The notes under the pieces: generated by a model
What the model was told of the DNA's origin: nothing
The model's input: only the letters and a program-made list of their open reading frames with translations
Databases searched by the model: none
Assembly: GCA_024645085.1 (NCBI GenBank)
Contig: JAHEGN010000009.1
Coordinates: 1-64,000, forward strand
Source of the DNA: Rhodobiaceae bacterium
GTDB taxonomy: Bacteria > Pseudomonadota > Alphaproteobacteria > RS24
Length of the DNA stretch: 64,000 bases
Direction of reading: 5' to 3'
Program-made: the position numbers and the translations under genes
Shown here: piece after piece, positions 1-12,601 of the stretch
Layout: each line of letters opens with the position of its first letter
How positions within the stretch are numbered: position 1 is the first letter of the stretch

Positions 1-20
1 AAGCCAGCAAAGGAACAAAT

Positions 21-713
21 ATGCGTGCTCTTAAATCTATTCTTTTCCCCATCCACCCAGAAGGCTACCGCTTCATTGCGATTTTCGCCGTTGCAGCCTT
101 TCTGCTGTTTTTTCTGGCAGAATTTCTTGGTTGGGTCGGCGTTGTTTTGACGCTGTGGTGCGCTTGGTTCTTCCGCGACCCAGCCCGCGTCACGCCGCAG
201 CGTGAGGGTCTGGTTATCAGCCCTGCCGATGGTGTGGTCAATATGATTACCGACGCCGTGCCGCCGGAAGAATTGGGGCTCGGCAATGAGGCGCTGCCAA
301 GGGTTTCGGTTTTCATGAATGTGTTTAACTGCCATGTGAACCGCCTGCCGGTCAGCGGCACAATTCGCAAATCTCTTTATCGCACCGGCCAATTCCTCAG
401 CGCTGACTTAGATAAAGCCAGTGACGCCAATGAGCGCCAGTCGCTCTTGGTCGAAATGGCTGATGGCAAGCAGCTGGTCGTGGTGCAAATCGCTGGCCTC
501 GTCGCCCGCCGGATTTTGTCCTTCGTGCATGAAGACCAAGAAATGCAGGCCGGTGAGCGTTTTGGCTTGATACGCTTCGGCAGCCGTTGCGATGTTTATT
601 TGCCAAAGGGCAGTGTGCCTTTAGTGGCAGTCGGTCAATCAGCGATTGCAGGTGAGACCGTGCTGGCGGATTTGGCATCGAAAGAAAAACAACGCGAAAC
701 GGTAACTGCTTAA
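21..713 (+). CDS. psd: phosphatidylserine decarboxylase proenzyme
   Basis: Converts phosphatidylserine to phosphatidylethanolamine at the inner membrane. The 230-residue length matches the short form of the family found in many alphaproteobacteria. One or two membrane segments lie at about residues 19-50, followed by the FRDP motif. The self-cleavage site is the Gly187-Ser188 pair within RFGS; Ser188 would become the pyruvoyl group of the small subunit. AAAGGA lies just upstream of the ATG. The stop codon is 10 bases before pssA, whose product makes the substrate, so the two form a phosphatidylethanolamine synthesis operon. The promoter lies outside the window. Confidence 0.96.
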   Translation: MRALKSILFPIHPEGYRFIAIFAVAAFLLFFLAEFLGWVGVVLTLWCAWFFRDPARVTPQREGLVISPADGVVNMITDAVPPEELGLGNEALPRVSVFMNVFNCHVNRLPVSGTIRKSLYRTGQFLSADLDKASDANERQSLLVEMADGKQLVVVQIAGLVARRILSFVHEDQEMQAGERFGLIRFGSRCDVYLPKGSVPLVAVGQSAIAGETVLADLASKEKQRETVTA

Positions 714-723
714 AGGCTTTGCA

Positions 724-1521
724 ATGGCGTTAGAACCGAAATTGGACAAACAAAAAAGCCCCAGCGACCGGCGTCGCAGGGAATTTCCGCTGCGTCGCAT
801 GGTGCCGAATATCATCACGCTTTTGGCCCTGTGTCTGGGCTTGACGGCTCTGCGTTTGGGGCTGAATGAGCGCTTTGATTTGGCCATGTTGTGCATTATT
901 GGGGCGGCTTTTCTTGACGCTTTTGATGGCCGTTTGGCGCGTCTTTTGCGGGCCAGCAGCCCATTTGGCGCGCAATTGGACTCGCTGTCTGATTTCGTCA
1001 ATTTCGGCATTGTGCCGGTGTTGCTGGTCTATCTCTACGCTCTGCAAACCACTGGCCGCTTAGGCTGGGCGGTGATTTTGCTGTTTTCCGTTTGCTGTGC
1101 GCTGCGTTTGGCGCGTTTCAATGTCGATATTGACGACGCCGACCGACCGGCGTGGAAAATGAAATTCTTCACCGGCGTGCCATCGCCATCGGCAGGCGCA
1201 TTGGTTATGTTGCCAATGTTTCTGGACGTCGGCGGCATCATCAGCTTCCGCGATCAGCCGACCATTGTCTCGGCCAATGTCATTCTTGTCGCTTTACTGA
1301 TGGTCAGCAATCTACCGACATATTCGGGCAAGGGCTTGTCACCAACCATACGCCGAGATTTGGTGTTGCCGCTGATGCTTGGCGTTGGTGTGCTGGCGGT
1401 GATGTCTTTCACCTTCCCATGGATTACTTTGAGCGTTCTGTGTCTGGTTTATTATGGGCTAATGCCGGTTGGCTGGCGCCATTATCGCCGTTTGGCGCAG
1501 GCTACCAGCCAGACCGATTAA
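724..1521 (+). CDS. pssA: CDP-diacylglycerol--serine O-phosphatidyltransferase
   Basis: Makes phosphatidylserine from CDP-diacylglycerol and serine, supplying the psd product encoded just upstream. The CDP-alcohol phosphatidyltransferase signature is complete: Asp65 and Asp68-Gly-Arg...Ala-Arg (68-73), Gly82, Asp86 and Asp90. The 265-residue protein has several hydrophobic helices and a basic N-terminal tail (about residues 1-25), as expected for a multi-pass inner-membrane enzyme. The stop codon overlaps by 4 bases the stop codon of the convergent RND transporter gene, and no terminator separates them. Confidence 0.96.
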   Translation: MALEPKLDKQKSPSDRRRREFPLRRMVPNIITLLALCLGLTALRLGLNERFDLAMLCIIGAAFLDAFDGRLARLLRASSPFGAQLDSLSDFVNFGIVPVLLVYLYALQTTGRLGWAVILLFSVCCALRLARFNVDIDDADRPAWKMKFFTGVPSPSAGALVMLPMFLDVGGIISFRDQPTIVSANVILVALLMVSNLPTYSGKGLSPTIRRDLVLPLMLGVGVLAVMSFTFPWITLSVLCLVYYGLMPVGWRHYRRLAQATSQTD

Positions 1522-4500
1522 GCTTGCGTGGCTCTCGCCGCAAGGCTGGCCCGCCACTTACCAATCAATTGGGCAACGCGCGTATCGCGTAAATAATCCG
1601 GCAAGGTCAACATCACCGGCACAAGGATCAGTGTCAGCAGGGTTGAAAAGCCAAGGCCAAAGATAATCGCGGTCGACAATTGCACCCACCAAGCCGAGGT
1701 TGGTTCACCAATTTGAATGGTCCGATGCACCACATCAACCGATGTTTGAATCGCCATTGGCAACAGGCCAATCATGGTCGTGATGGTGGTCAATAGAATC
1801 GGCCGCAAGCGTTGACCTGAGGTTTTCAAAATCGCCATTGTCCGATTCAAACCGGCACTGCGCAGGCGTTGATAAGTATCAATCAACACAATCGAATTAT
1901 TCACCACAATACCGGCCAGCGCGACAACGCCAGTGCCGGTCATAATGACGCTAAAGTTCTGTCCGGTCACCATCATGCCCAGCAAAACGCCAACGGTTGA
2001 TAGAACAACCGTCGATAGGGTCAGTAGGGTGAAATACAGACTGTTGAACTGCAGCAAGAGAATAATGAACATCAGCAGCAAAGAAGCCAGCATAGCCCGC
2101 CCCAAAAAGGCGGTGGCGGCTTCCGCTTCTTCATTGGCGCCGCGCAGACGCACGCCAACGCCCGGTGGCAAATCTTGCGTATCGAGCCAGGTCAAAAAGT
2201 CCTGTTCGGCCACTGAGGCGAGAATCTCCTCGCCAGTGGCAGGGTCAATGATGGTCGCCGCTTTGACGGTAAACGTCCGCTTGCCATCGACGCGGTTAAT
2301 GGCGTCGCGGCGTTGGGCGATGGAGCGGGTGACAAAATTGGTAATCGGCACATTGCCAGCCTGCGTGCGCACGCGCAATTGATCCAGCTGGTCAAAGGAG
2401 CGCGCATCATACGGATAGCGGGCGCGAATCTCGATTTCATCGTCGCTGTCGTCAGGTCGATAGTGGCCAACCAGAATACCATTGGTCACCAATTGCACCA
2501 TATTGCCAACCGTCACAATATCGGCTTTGAATCGGCCAGCTGCTTCGCGGTCAACCGTCAGATTCCACTCAATACCGGGCAGCGGAAGCGTGTCTTCAAG
2601 CTCGGTATAGAGATCATCGCGACCGCGCAAATAGGCGTTAATATCATTGACCACAGAGGTCAGCTTATCAATGTCCTGACCGGCAATTTCAATCTCAATC
2701 CCCTTGCCTGATGGTGGTCCTTGTTCGCGTTCAATCACTTCCACCTCAATGGCGGGGAAGGCATTGGCGCGCTGGTTGATTTCACGCATGATTTGTGTCG
2801 CCGGCACGCGGGTGGAAAAATGTGTAAACTCAATGCGGATGAGACCAATCAAATCGCTAGGCTTGTCGCCATCGATGCGGGCGACGCCACCACCAGAGCC
2901 TAAAGCGGGGCCAGCTTGCGTGAAGGCCGAGCTAATGCCGGGGATAGATAACACAATATCTTCCACCAAACGGGTCATGCGGTCGGCTTCTTGAATCGAT
3001 AAATTACCGCGCGCCTTGATGAAAACATTGGCTTGTTGCGGCTCAACCGCCGTCGAAAATTCAATGCCGCCGCCATAGCGACCATTCAGCATAATCACCC
3101 CGACCAAAATAAACGCAGCAATGCTAATTGTGGTCAGCGGCCAGCGGATGCAGCGCTCTAAAAAGCGCAAATATTTGCCCGTCAGCCCTGGCGTTGTCGC
3201 CACATCAATATCATTTTCGGCCGCCAAGCTGGTCAGCAATTCGTCGCCTTCTTGTTCTGATTTACCAATCAAACCGCCGATAACGGGCAGGAATACCATT
3301 GCCGTCAGCAATGAGGCCGATAGCAGAATAATCACGGTAATCGGCAAAAACGACATGAATTTGCCACTGACACCGGGCCAAAAAAGCATTGGCGCAAAGG
3401 CCGCCAAAGTGGTGCCTGTCGATGATAAAATCGGCCAGAACATGCGCGATGCGGCCAAGGCATAAGCCTTTTGACGGTCGAGACCTTCGGCCATTTTACG
3501 GTCGGCAAACTCGACCACGACAATCGCCCCATCGACCAAAATACCGACAGCCAGCAGGAAGCCAAACATAATCATCATATTCAGCGTCATGCCCAAAAGG
3601 TTGACAATCAAAAAGCCAATGAGGAATGACGTCGGAATAGACAGGCCAACCAAAAGCGCTGACCGCAGTCCGAGCGCCGCAATCACCAAAATCATCACCA
3701 ATAAAATCGCATTGGTAATGGAAATTTCTAAGGAGCCAAGCATTTCAAAGATGAAGCTGGAAATATCAGATGAAAAGTCGATGGAAATATTTTCCGGCCA
3801 GTCGGCAACAAAGGCTTGCGATATTTCGCGTACTTCGCGCGTTGTGTCGACGACATTGGCGCCCAGCCTTTTGGTCACCTCAATAGAAATTGTCGGCGTG
3901 CCATTATAGCGGGCGAAAATATCTGGGTCTTTGAAACTGCGCCGGATATCGGCAATATCGCTGAGCCGCACGACAGCATCACCTTGGGTCTTGATAGCCA
4001 GCGCGTAAATATCGCTTTCGCTTTCAATCAGCCCCGGCACAGAGAGCGAAAACCGGCCGCTGCCATTATCCATATTACCAGCTGGCACCAGCTGATTATT
4101 GCGCGACAGCGTGGCATAGAGTTCTTCCGCCGTGATATTGTAATTTTCCATCGCCCGCGGGTCGATAATCACTTCCAATACTTCTTCGCGATGGCCAATT
4201 AATTTGGCTTCCAATACGGACGACATGCCAGATAATTCGTCTTTCAGCATATTGGCGTGGCGGAAAAGCTCGCGCTCAGAACCTGGGCTCGTCAAATTCA
4301 CCATAATTACCGGAAATAGCCCCGCGTTGAACTCACGCACGTCGGGTTCTTCGGCTTCCTCGGGAAACTCAGAGCGCACTTGATCCATTTTTTCGCGCAC
4401 ATCGACCAGCGCTTGGTCTTTGTCGAAACTGACGTCGAATTCGAGAATAACGGCGCCAAAATTCTGCGCCGCAATGGCTTTCATTTCTTTGACGCCGGTC

Positions 4501-4724
4501 AGTGTCCGCAGTTCCAGCTCCATTGGCTTGACAATCAAGCGCTCAGCGTCAGCCGGTGCAATGCCCGGCAGGACAACGCCAACGTAAATATAAGGAATCG
4601 GAATATCTGGGTCGGCTTCGCGCGGCAGTGAAACATAAGACGACACACCGCCGAGCAAAAGCGCGACCAGAATCGTAAGAACAGCGCGGCTACGGCTAAT
4701 GGCGGCGGTGATGAAATTAAACAT
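1518..4724 (-). CDS. RND-family efflux transporter, inner-membrane pump subunit
   Basis: Proton-driven pump of the AcrB/hydrophobe-exporter superfamily (1068 residues), expected to export drugs, lipids or other hydrophobic compounds together with the adaptor encoded upstream. The N-terminal segment at about residues 13-33 is followed by a large periplasmic loop, then a membrane block at about 335-480, and the same arrangement repeats in the C-terminal half. The transmembrane-4 proton-relay motif reads Val397-Asp398-Gly399-Ala400, so the second Asp of the classic Asp-Asp pair is Gly, which is usual in one branch of the family. It starts 2 bases after the adaptor stop codon. No outer-membrane channel gene is nearby. 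The substrate cannot be told from sequence. Confidence 0.93.
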   Translation of the reverse strand: MFNFITAAISRSRAVLTILVALLLGGVSSYVSLPREADPDIPIPYIYVGVVLPGIAPADAERLIVKPMELELRTLTGVKEMKAIAAQNFGAVILEFDVSFDKDQALVDVREKMDQVRSEFPEEAEEPDVREFNAGLFPVIMVNLTSPGSERELFRHANMLKDELSGMSSVLEAKLIGHREEVLEVIIDPRAMENYNITAEELYATLSRNNQLVPAGNMDNGSGRFSLSVPGLIESESDIYALAIKTQGDAVVRLSDIADIRRSFKDPDIFARYNGTPTISIEVTKRLGANVVDTTREVREISQAFVADWPENISIDFSSDISSFIFEMLGSLEISITNAILLVMILVIAALGLRSALLVGLSIPTSFLIGFLIVNLLGMTLNMMIMFGFLLAVGILVDGAIVVVEFADRKMAEGLDRQKAYALAASRMFWPILSSTGTTLAAFAPMLFWPGVSGKFMSFLPITVIILLSASLLTAMVFLPVIGGLIGKSEQEGDELLTSLAAENDIDVATTPGLTGKYLRFLERCIRWPLTTISIAAFILVGVIMLNGRYGGGIEFSTAVEPQQANVFIKARGNLSIQEADRMTRLVEDIVLSIPGISSAFTQAGPALGSGGGVARIDGDKPSDLIGLIRIEFTHFSTRVPATQIMREINQRANAFPAIEVEVIEREQGPPSGKGIEIEIAGQDIDKLTSVVNDINAYLRGRDDLYTELEDTLPLPGIEWNLTVDREAAGRFKADIVTVGNMVQLVTNGILVGHYRPDDSDDEIEIRARYPYDARSFDQLDQLRVRTQAGNVPITNFVTRSIAQRRDAINRVDGKRTFTVKAATIIDPATGEEILASVAEQDFLTWLDTQDLPPGVGVRLRGANEEAEAATAFLGRAMLASLLLMFIILLLQFNSLYFTLLTLSTVVLSTVGVLLGMMVTGQNFSVIMTGTGVVALAGIVVNNSIVLIDTYQRLRSAGLNRTMAILKTSGQRLRPILLTTITTMIGLLPMAIQTSVDVVHRTIQIGEPTSAWWVQLSTAIIFGLGFSTLLTLILVPVMLTLPDYLRDTRVAQLIGKWRASLAARATQA

Positions 4725-4726
4725 GA

Positions 4727-5908
4727 CTATCGCACCTCGACGCTAGGCGTTGCGACATCAGCCAAGGCTGGAGCGGCAAATTCAAAATCCACTTGTCGGC
4801 CATCGCGGGTGTATTCGCCACCGGCAATAATGACATTTTCGCGGGCCCGCAGACCGGTCACTAAAACGCCATCGAGATTGTCAGCAACAATGGCGACGTT
4901 GCGAAACGCCACGCGACCCTCATCAATCACCCGAACGCCCAGCTTGCCATCGTCGCTCATTGTTAAAATACCCTGCGGAATACGGGTCGCCAGCACATTG
5001 CCGGTTTGCAATGTCAGTTCGGCGCTCACACCATCGCGCAGCAGCAGGTCTTTATTGTCGATTTCCAATTCAATGCGAAAAGTGCGTGTCGCCAAATTAG
5101 GGGTTTCGGCGATATAGCGGACTTTTCCCTGCACGGTTTCGCCGGTGACAAAGGCGGCTTTACCAATGGCCCCAAGGCGCACTGAATTGACTTGATTTTC
5201 AGCAATATGGCCGACCACCAAAAGCGGGTCTTTGTCGATAATCGTCGCGCAAGGCTGGCCAACGCTGATGAAGTCACCGACTTTCACCGGCAGGCGGTCT
5301 AAAATACCGTCAAAGGGCGCTCTGATTGTGGCCCGAGACAATTCAACCTGGCGGCCTTTCACGGCAGCCTTGCTGGCATCATAAGCGGCGCGCGAGGCGG
5401 CCAATTGGCTTTTTGAGACATGGCCTTGTTCGGTCAGCTTGGTCGCTGCATTGAATTCAATTTGGCGCGCGTCGCGCATGGCTTTGGCTTCATCTAATTG
5501 CGCTTGGCGGGCGCCAATATCGATTTTGCAAATCGTTTGATTGGCCTGCACAAACGCCCCCTTATCAACCGGTAGGGCGCTGATGGTGCCATTGGTTTCA
5601 GCCGCTATCGTCACCACTTTATCGGCTTCGCTGCGGGCTTGCAGATTAATCTCGTTCAAATAAGGGCGCGCTTCGAGGGCTTGCACAACAACTTTGAAAC
5701 GATTGGCTTGCTGTATTGTTTCACTCAATGGTTTTGCAATGGCCAGTTCATCAGATGAATGGGACAGCAAGCCGCTAAAAAGCCATGCAATGAGGGCAAT
5801 AATCACCAGAATTGAAGTGAAAACTGATTTGCCAACGGGCATTTTGTCCCAAAAAGATGGCGCTTTTGTTGCGGCGGCGTTTGTTTGTTCTTGCTGATCC
5901 GAACTCAT
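4727..5908 (-). CDS. RND efflux periplasmic adaptor (membrane fusion protein)
   Basis: HlyD/AcrA-type adaptor of 393 residues that links the inner-membrane pump to an outer-membrane channel. A cytoplasmic tail precedes one membrane anchor (about residues 29-49). It is followed by a barrel-sandwich (lipoyl-like) half near 95-130, a helical hairpin rich in Ala, Gln and Lys (about 130-190), the second lipoyl half with the RAPFDGIL motif, then beta-barrel and membrane-proximal domains. It is the first gene of a two-gene operon with the pump. A promoter and paired ATCTAAC repeats lie upstream, but no regulator gene is adjacent. Confidence 0.93.
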   Translation of the reverse strand: MSSDQQEQTNAAATKAPSFWDKMPVGKSVFTSILVIIALIAWLFSGLLSHSSDELAIAKPLSETIQQANRFKVVVQALEARPYLNEINLQARSEADKVVTIAAETNGTISALPVDKGAFVQANQTICKIDIGARQAQLDEAKAMRDARQIEFNAATKLTEQGHVSKSQLAASRAAYDASKAAVKGRQVELSRATIRAPFDGILDRLPVKVGDFISVGQPCATIIDKDPLLVVGHIAENQVNSVRLGAIGKAAFVTGETVQGKVRYIAETPNLATRTFRIELEIDNKDLLLRDGVSAELTLQTGNVLATRIPQGILTMSDDGKLGVRVIDEGRVAFRNVAIVADNLDGVLVTGLRARENVIIAGGEYTRDGRQVDFEFAAPALADVATPSVEVR

Positions 5909-5932
5909 TACTTTTCCAATTGTTTGCAGTTA

Positions 5933-5976
5933 ATCTAACTATCTAACGAAAATAAGGCTGAAATCTGTCTTTTCAA
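5933..5976 (-). promoter_or_regulatory. candidate promoter and operator of the RND efflux operon
   Basis: On the minus strand, TTGAAA (5971-5976) and TATTTT (5949-5954) are 16 bases apart, which places transcription start near 5941. Two direct copies of ATCTAAC (+ strand, 5933-5939 and 5941-5947), 8 bases apart, cover that start, a good position for repressor binding. A GTTA/TAAC inverted pair (5929-5939) overlaps the first copy. The elements are visible in the sequence; their function is inferred. Confidence 0.4.
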
Positions 5977-6085
5977 TATTATTTATCGGCCTTTTCCATC
6001 AGTATTTTCTCACGCTGACATAGCTTGGAAGCTTGCCGATTGCAACCAAAGGAAAGTTTAAATTATTGACACACAGCGGTATTTT

Positions 6086-6114
6086 TTGACACGATAGGTG
6101 CCAATAGATATGCG
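6086..6114 (+). promoter_or_regulatory. candidate promoter of the DUF1330 / GST-like pair
   Basis: A perfect TTGACA (6086-6091) is followed after 17 bases by a weak -10, TATGCG (6109-6114). A second TTGACAC copy at 6066-6072 lies exactly 20 bases upstream, about two helical turns, so the pair may instead be an activator or repressor site. The predicted transcript would start near 6121, just before the AGGGAG ribosome-binding site of the next gene. Confidence 0.35.
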
Positions 6115-6134
6115 CACGCCATAGGGAGTTTGAG

Positions 6135-6548
6135 ATGAAAGTTGAAAATGCGGTTTATCCGGATGAGCAGCAGATAGCTGGGTTTTTTGAAGCTGGCCAC
6201 CAGCGCCCGATTTACATGGTGAATTTGCTGAAATTTAAGCCAAAGGCAGAATATGAAGACGGCCGCGAAACCGCTTTAAGCGGTCGTGAGGCCTACGAAA
6301 TTTACGCCCAAGCGGTGCAGGAATTATTGCAAAAATTCGGCGGCGCCGTTGAGTTCAACGCTCAGGTTGAACGCTTAATGCTGGGCCATGTTGAGGAGCT
6401 ATGGGACAGTGTGGCGATTGCCCGTTATCCCAGCCGTGCGGCGATGATGGACATGATGCAATCGCCGGAAATGCAAGACATATCGGTTCACCGGTCGGCG
6501 GGTCTGGCCGGTCAGTTAAATATTGAAACCACTTTACCAGCCGAGTAG
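6135..6548 (+). CDS. DUF1330 family protein
   Basis: Small soluble protein of 137 residues with the dimeric alpha/beta ferredoxin-like fold of the DUF1330 family. Typical elements are the PIYMVNLLKFK strand near residues 30-40, the segment with Gly-Arg-Glu-Ala-Tyr-Glu-Ile-Tyr at about 56-63, and the late IARYPSRAAMMDMMQSPEM segment where other members read a conserved 'FP' loop. The family's biochemical role is not established. AGGGAG precedes the ATG. The gene ends 12 bases before a GST-like gene on the same strand, so the two are probably cotranscribed. Confidence 0.85.
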   Translation: MKVENAVYPDEQQIAGFFEAGHQRPIYMVNLLKFKPKAEYEDGRETALSGREAYEIYAQAVQELLQKFGGAVEFNAQVERLMLGHVEELWDSVAIARYPSRAAMMDMMQSPEMQDISVHRSAGLAGQLNIETTLPAE

Positions 6549-6560
6549 GCGCGAGGAAAA

Positions 6561-9776
<3,216 letters not shown>

Positions 9777-9797
9777 AATGGCGAAGGGGAGTTTACC

Positions 9798-11555
9798 ATG
9801 CGTTTTTTCAAACCGCCGCCATCGCCAGCCATTGCCACAGTCGTGTTAAGTCTGCTGATGCTGCTCGCCCCCTATCTCAATTTGCAGTTTATTTATCTGC
9901 AGCACCATTGGCGGCTTGCCCCGAAAGGGGTTTATGGCGATACCGCCATGGTGGTCAGCGCTCATGGCTTGGCCTCAGATATTGGCCGCGATGTTTTAGC
10001 CGCCGGAGGCAATGCTTTTGATGCGGCCGTGGCGGTCAATTTTGCTTTGGCGGTGGTCTATCAGCAGGCCGGTAATATTGGCGGCGGTGGCTTTATGGTC
10101 TATCGGCTGGCAGATGGCCAGACGGGGGCTCTAGATTTTCGCGAAAAAGCGCCTCTGGCGGCCGATAAAAACATGTATTTGGACGCTGAGGGCGAGGTCA
10201 TTAAAGGCTTGAGCTTGGCCGGTCATTTGGCGGTTGGCGTGCCTGGTTCGGTGGCGGGCATGGTGGCGTTACACGAAAAATTCGGCACTTTGCCTTGGGA
10301 TGTGCTGGTGCGCCCGTCGATTTATTTGGCCGATGAAGGTTTTGAACTGAGCGAGAAGGCGGCGCGTATGTTCAACCGTTATCAAGCTGATTTTGCCCGC
10401 CTGAATCGCCACCAACCAATTGTTGTGCGCGATCAAAAATGGCGCGCCGGTGAGCGGCTGGCGTTTCCAGATTTGGCGCAAACGCTATCGCGTATTGCCA
10501 AATTTGGTCACGATGGGTTTTACGCCGGTGAAACGGCGCGTCTTTTGGTCGATGAAATGCGCGCCGGTGGCGGCCTCATAACCCAGGCCGACCTCAACGC
10601 CTATCAAGCCGTTTGGCGCCAGCCGGTGCGGTTTGATTATCGCGGGCATAAGATTATTTCCATGCCGCCGCCGTCCAGTGGCGGCCTCGCCTTGGCGCAA
10701 TTACTGCAAGGGGCCAGCGCCTATGATGTCGCCGCCCTTGGCCATAATAGCGCCGCCCATATTCATTTGATGACCGAATTGCAGCGCCGCACTTATGCCG
10801 ATCGGGCAACGCATTTGGGCGACACAGATTTTGTCGATGTTGATATGGCGGGGCTGATGGCGGCAGATTATATTGCCGCGCGCAATGCCGACATTGTGCC
10901 GGATAGAAAAACCGATAGTAAAACCATCCGCCCGGGTTTGGTAAATGTCATTGAAAGCGTTGAGACGACGCATTTTTCAATCATTGACCCAATGGGCAAT
11001 GCGGTGGCCATCACCACCACGCTGAACGGCAATTATGGTGCCAAAGTCGTCGTCAAAGGGGCTGGTTTTTTTCTCAATAATGAGATGGATGATTTTTCTA
11101 TCAAGCCCGGCTATGCCAATCAATTCGGTTTGGTCGGCGATGATAAAAACGCCATTGCGCCAGCTAAGCGCATGCTGTCGTCAATGACCCCGACCATTGT
11201 CGAAAAAGACGGTCGCTTAAAACTTGTCGTTGGCACGCCGGGTGGGGCGACGATTATCACCTCTGTGTTTCAAACCATTTCCAATATTATTGATTTTAAT
11301 ATGAGCGCCCAGCAAGCCGTGCACGCGCGCAAAAGCCATAGTCAATGGCAACCAGATTTTGTGATGCTGGAAAAAGGCACGCTGAATATTGGCAATATGA
11401 TTGGCCTGATGCGCCGTGGTCATCAGCCCTATAGCTGGCCGCATTTTACCTATGCGTTGGGCCGGGTAGAGGCGATTTTAGTGCATCCCGACGGGCGCCT
11501 CGAGGGGGCGGCAGATTATTCGCGTGGCTTTGATGACCGCGCCTCTGGCTTTTGA
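9798..11555 (+). CDS. ggt: gamma-glutamyltransferase (glutathione hydrolase) proenzyme
   Basis: Cleaves the gamma-glutamyl bond of glutathione and transfers the group to water or amino acids in the periplasm. The 585-residue precursor has a hydrophobic N-terminal segment (about residues 11-27) that acts as a signal or anchor. The autocatalytic cleavage and nucleophile site is the TTHFS motif at residues 390-394 (expected Thr391 or its neighbour), and the Gly-rich oxyanion region NIGGGGFMVYR is near 93-103. The later LSSMTPTIVEKDG and GTPGGATIITSVFQ segments are also typical of the family. AAGGGGAG lies before the ATG. The gene may share its regulatory region with divergent fadH. Confidence 0.93.
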   Translation: MRFFKPPPSPAIATVVLSLLMLLAPYLNLQFIYLQHHWRLAPKGVYGDTAMVVSAHGLASDIGRDVLAAGGNAFDAAVAVNFALAVVYQQAGNIGGGGFMVYRLADGQTGALDFREKAPLAADKNMYLDAEGEVIKGLSLAGHLAVGVPGSVAGMVALHEKFGTLPWDVLVRPSIYLADEGFELSEKAARMFNRYQADFARLNRHQPIVVRDQKWRAGERLAFPDLAQTLSRIAKFGHDGFYAGETARLLVDEMRAGGGLITQADLNAYQAVWRQPVRFDYRGHKIISMPPPSSGGLALAQLLQGASAYDVAALGHNSAAHIHLMTELQRRTYADRATHLGDTDFVDVDMAGLMAADYIAARNADIVPDRKTDSKTIRPGLVNVIESVETTHFSIIDPMGNAVAITTTLNGNYGAKVVVKGAGFFLNNEMDDFSIKPGYANQFGLVGDDKNAIAPAKRMLSSMTPTIVEKDGRLKLVVGTPGGATIITSVFQTISNIIDFNMSAQQAVHARKSHSQWQPDFVMLEKGTLNIGNMIGLMRRGHQPYSWPHFTYALGRVEAILVHPDGRLEGAADYSRGFDDRASGF

Positions 11556-11620
11556 TAATTTTGCCTTTTTACAAGCAGTAAAGATTGAAATTTTTCGCTG
11601 AATTGGGCATGGTCGCCAGC

Positions 11621-12601
11621 ATGAAACAAAACACCGCCATAGAGGTGCCCAGCGGGCCCGATGAAACGCCGATTGTGGTTGCCGCTTTTTACAAATTTGT
11701 GGCCTTGCCGGACTTCCAGCTGGTGCAGCCCAAATTGCAGGCCATGTGCCAAAAAGCTGGTATTCTGGGCACTATTTTGCTGGCCAAAGAAGGCATTAAT
11801 GGCACGGTTTGCGGCTCGCATAGAGCCGTGCAGGCGCTGATGGATTATTTCGCCAATGAGCCGCGTTTTGCCGATGTGACACCGAAATTCAGCTTTGCCG
11901 AAAGCGCTGCTTTCCATCGCATGAAAGTGCGTCTGAAATCAGAAATCGTCAGCATGGGACAGCCGGACATTGATCCGATTGGTGATGTCGGCGCTTATGT
12001 GAAGCCAGAGGCTTGGAATCGGCTGATCGAGCAGCCCGACACACTGGTTATTGATACGCGCAATAAATATGAAGTGGCAATCGGCACTTTCGAGGGCGCG
12101 GTTGATCCGGCCACCACCTCATTTCGCGAGTTCCCCGATTGGGTTGACAATTATCTTGGACAATTAAAAGACGGCGAAAAGCCGAAAAATATCGCCATGT
12201 TTTGCACCGGCGGCATTCGCTGCGAAAAAGCCACCGCCTATCTGGTCGGCAAAGGTTTTGACAATATTTTCCATCTCGAAGGCGGCATTTTGAAATATTT
12301 AGAAACCGTGCCGGAAGAGCAAAGTCAATGGCGCGGCGATTGTTTCGTCTTTGACCAGCGGGTATCGGTGAAACATGGTCTGGCCGAGGGCGATTATGAT
12401 ATGTGCCACGCCTGCCGCATGCCGCTGACTGAGGCTGAAAAAAAATCCCCCGCTTATGAAGCTGGTGTGTCATGCAGCCATTGTATCGACACCCATAATG
12501 ACGCCGACCGCGAGCGGTTTCGCGAACGCCAGAAGCAAATCAAATTAGCCCGTGCGCGCGGCCAAGAACATATTGGCGAAGCGCAAAAGAAAAATGTCTG
12601 A
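11621..12601 (+). CDS. trhO: tRNA uridine(34) hydroxylase, rhodanese-related (TrhO/YceA)
   Basis: Oxygen-dependent hydroxylase that makes 5-hydroxyuridine at the wobble position of some tRNAs. The N-terminal ferredoxin-like domain starts at VVAAFYKFVALPDF. The rhodanese domain has the catalytic Cys within CTGGIRCEKA, and a Cys-rich C-terminal stretch (CHACRMPL, CSHC) follows, all diagnostic of the family. Three starts are in frame (TTG 11585, ATG 11609, ATG 11621) and none has a clear ribosome-binding site; 11621 gives the family's usual length. It overlaps the next gene by 8 bases. Confidence 0.9.
   Translation: MKQNTAIEVPSGPDETPIVVAAFYKFVALPDFQLVQPKLQAMCQKAGILGTILLAKEGINGTVCGSHRAVQALMDYFANEPRFADVTPKFSFAESAAFHRMKVRLKSEIVSMGQPDIDPIGDVGAYVKPEAWNRLIEQPDTLVIDTRNKYEVAIGTFEGAVDPATTSFREFPDWVDNYLGQLKDGEKPKNIAMFCTGGIRCEKATAYLVGKGFDNIFHLEGGILKYLETVPEEQSQWRGDCFVFDQRVSVKHGLAEGDYDMCHACRMPLTEAEKKSPAYEAGVSCSHCIDTHNDADRERFRERQKQIKLARARGQEHIGEAQKKNV

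Noticed and set aside
3527-3538. Loss of one proton-relay Asp in the RND pump (VDGA instead of VDDA)
   Set aside because: This variant is typical of one functional branch of the family, so it is not evidence of inactivation.
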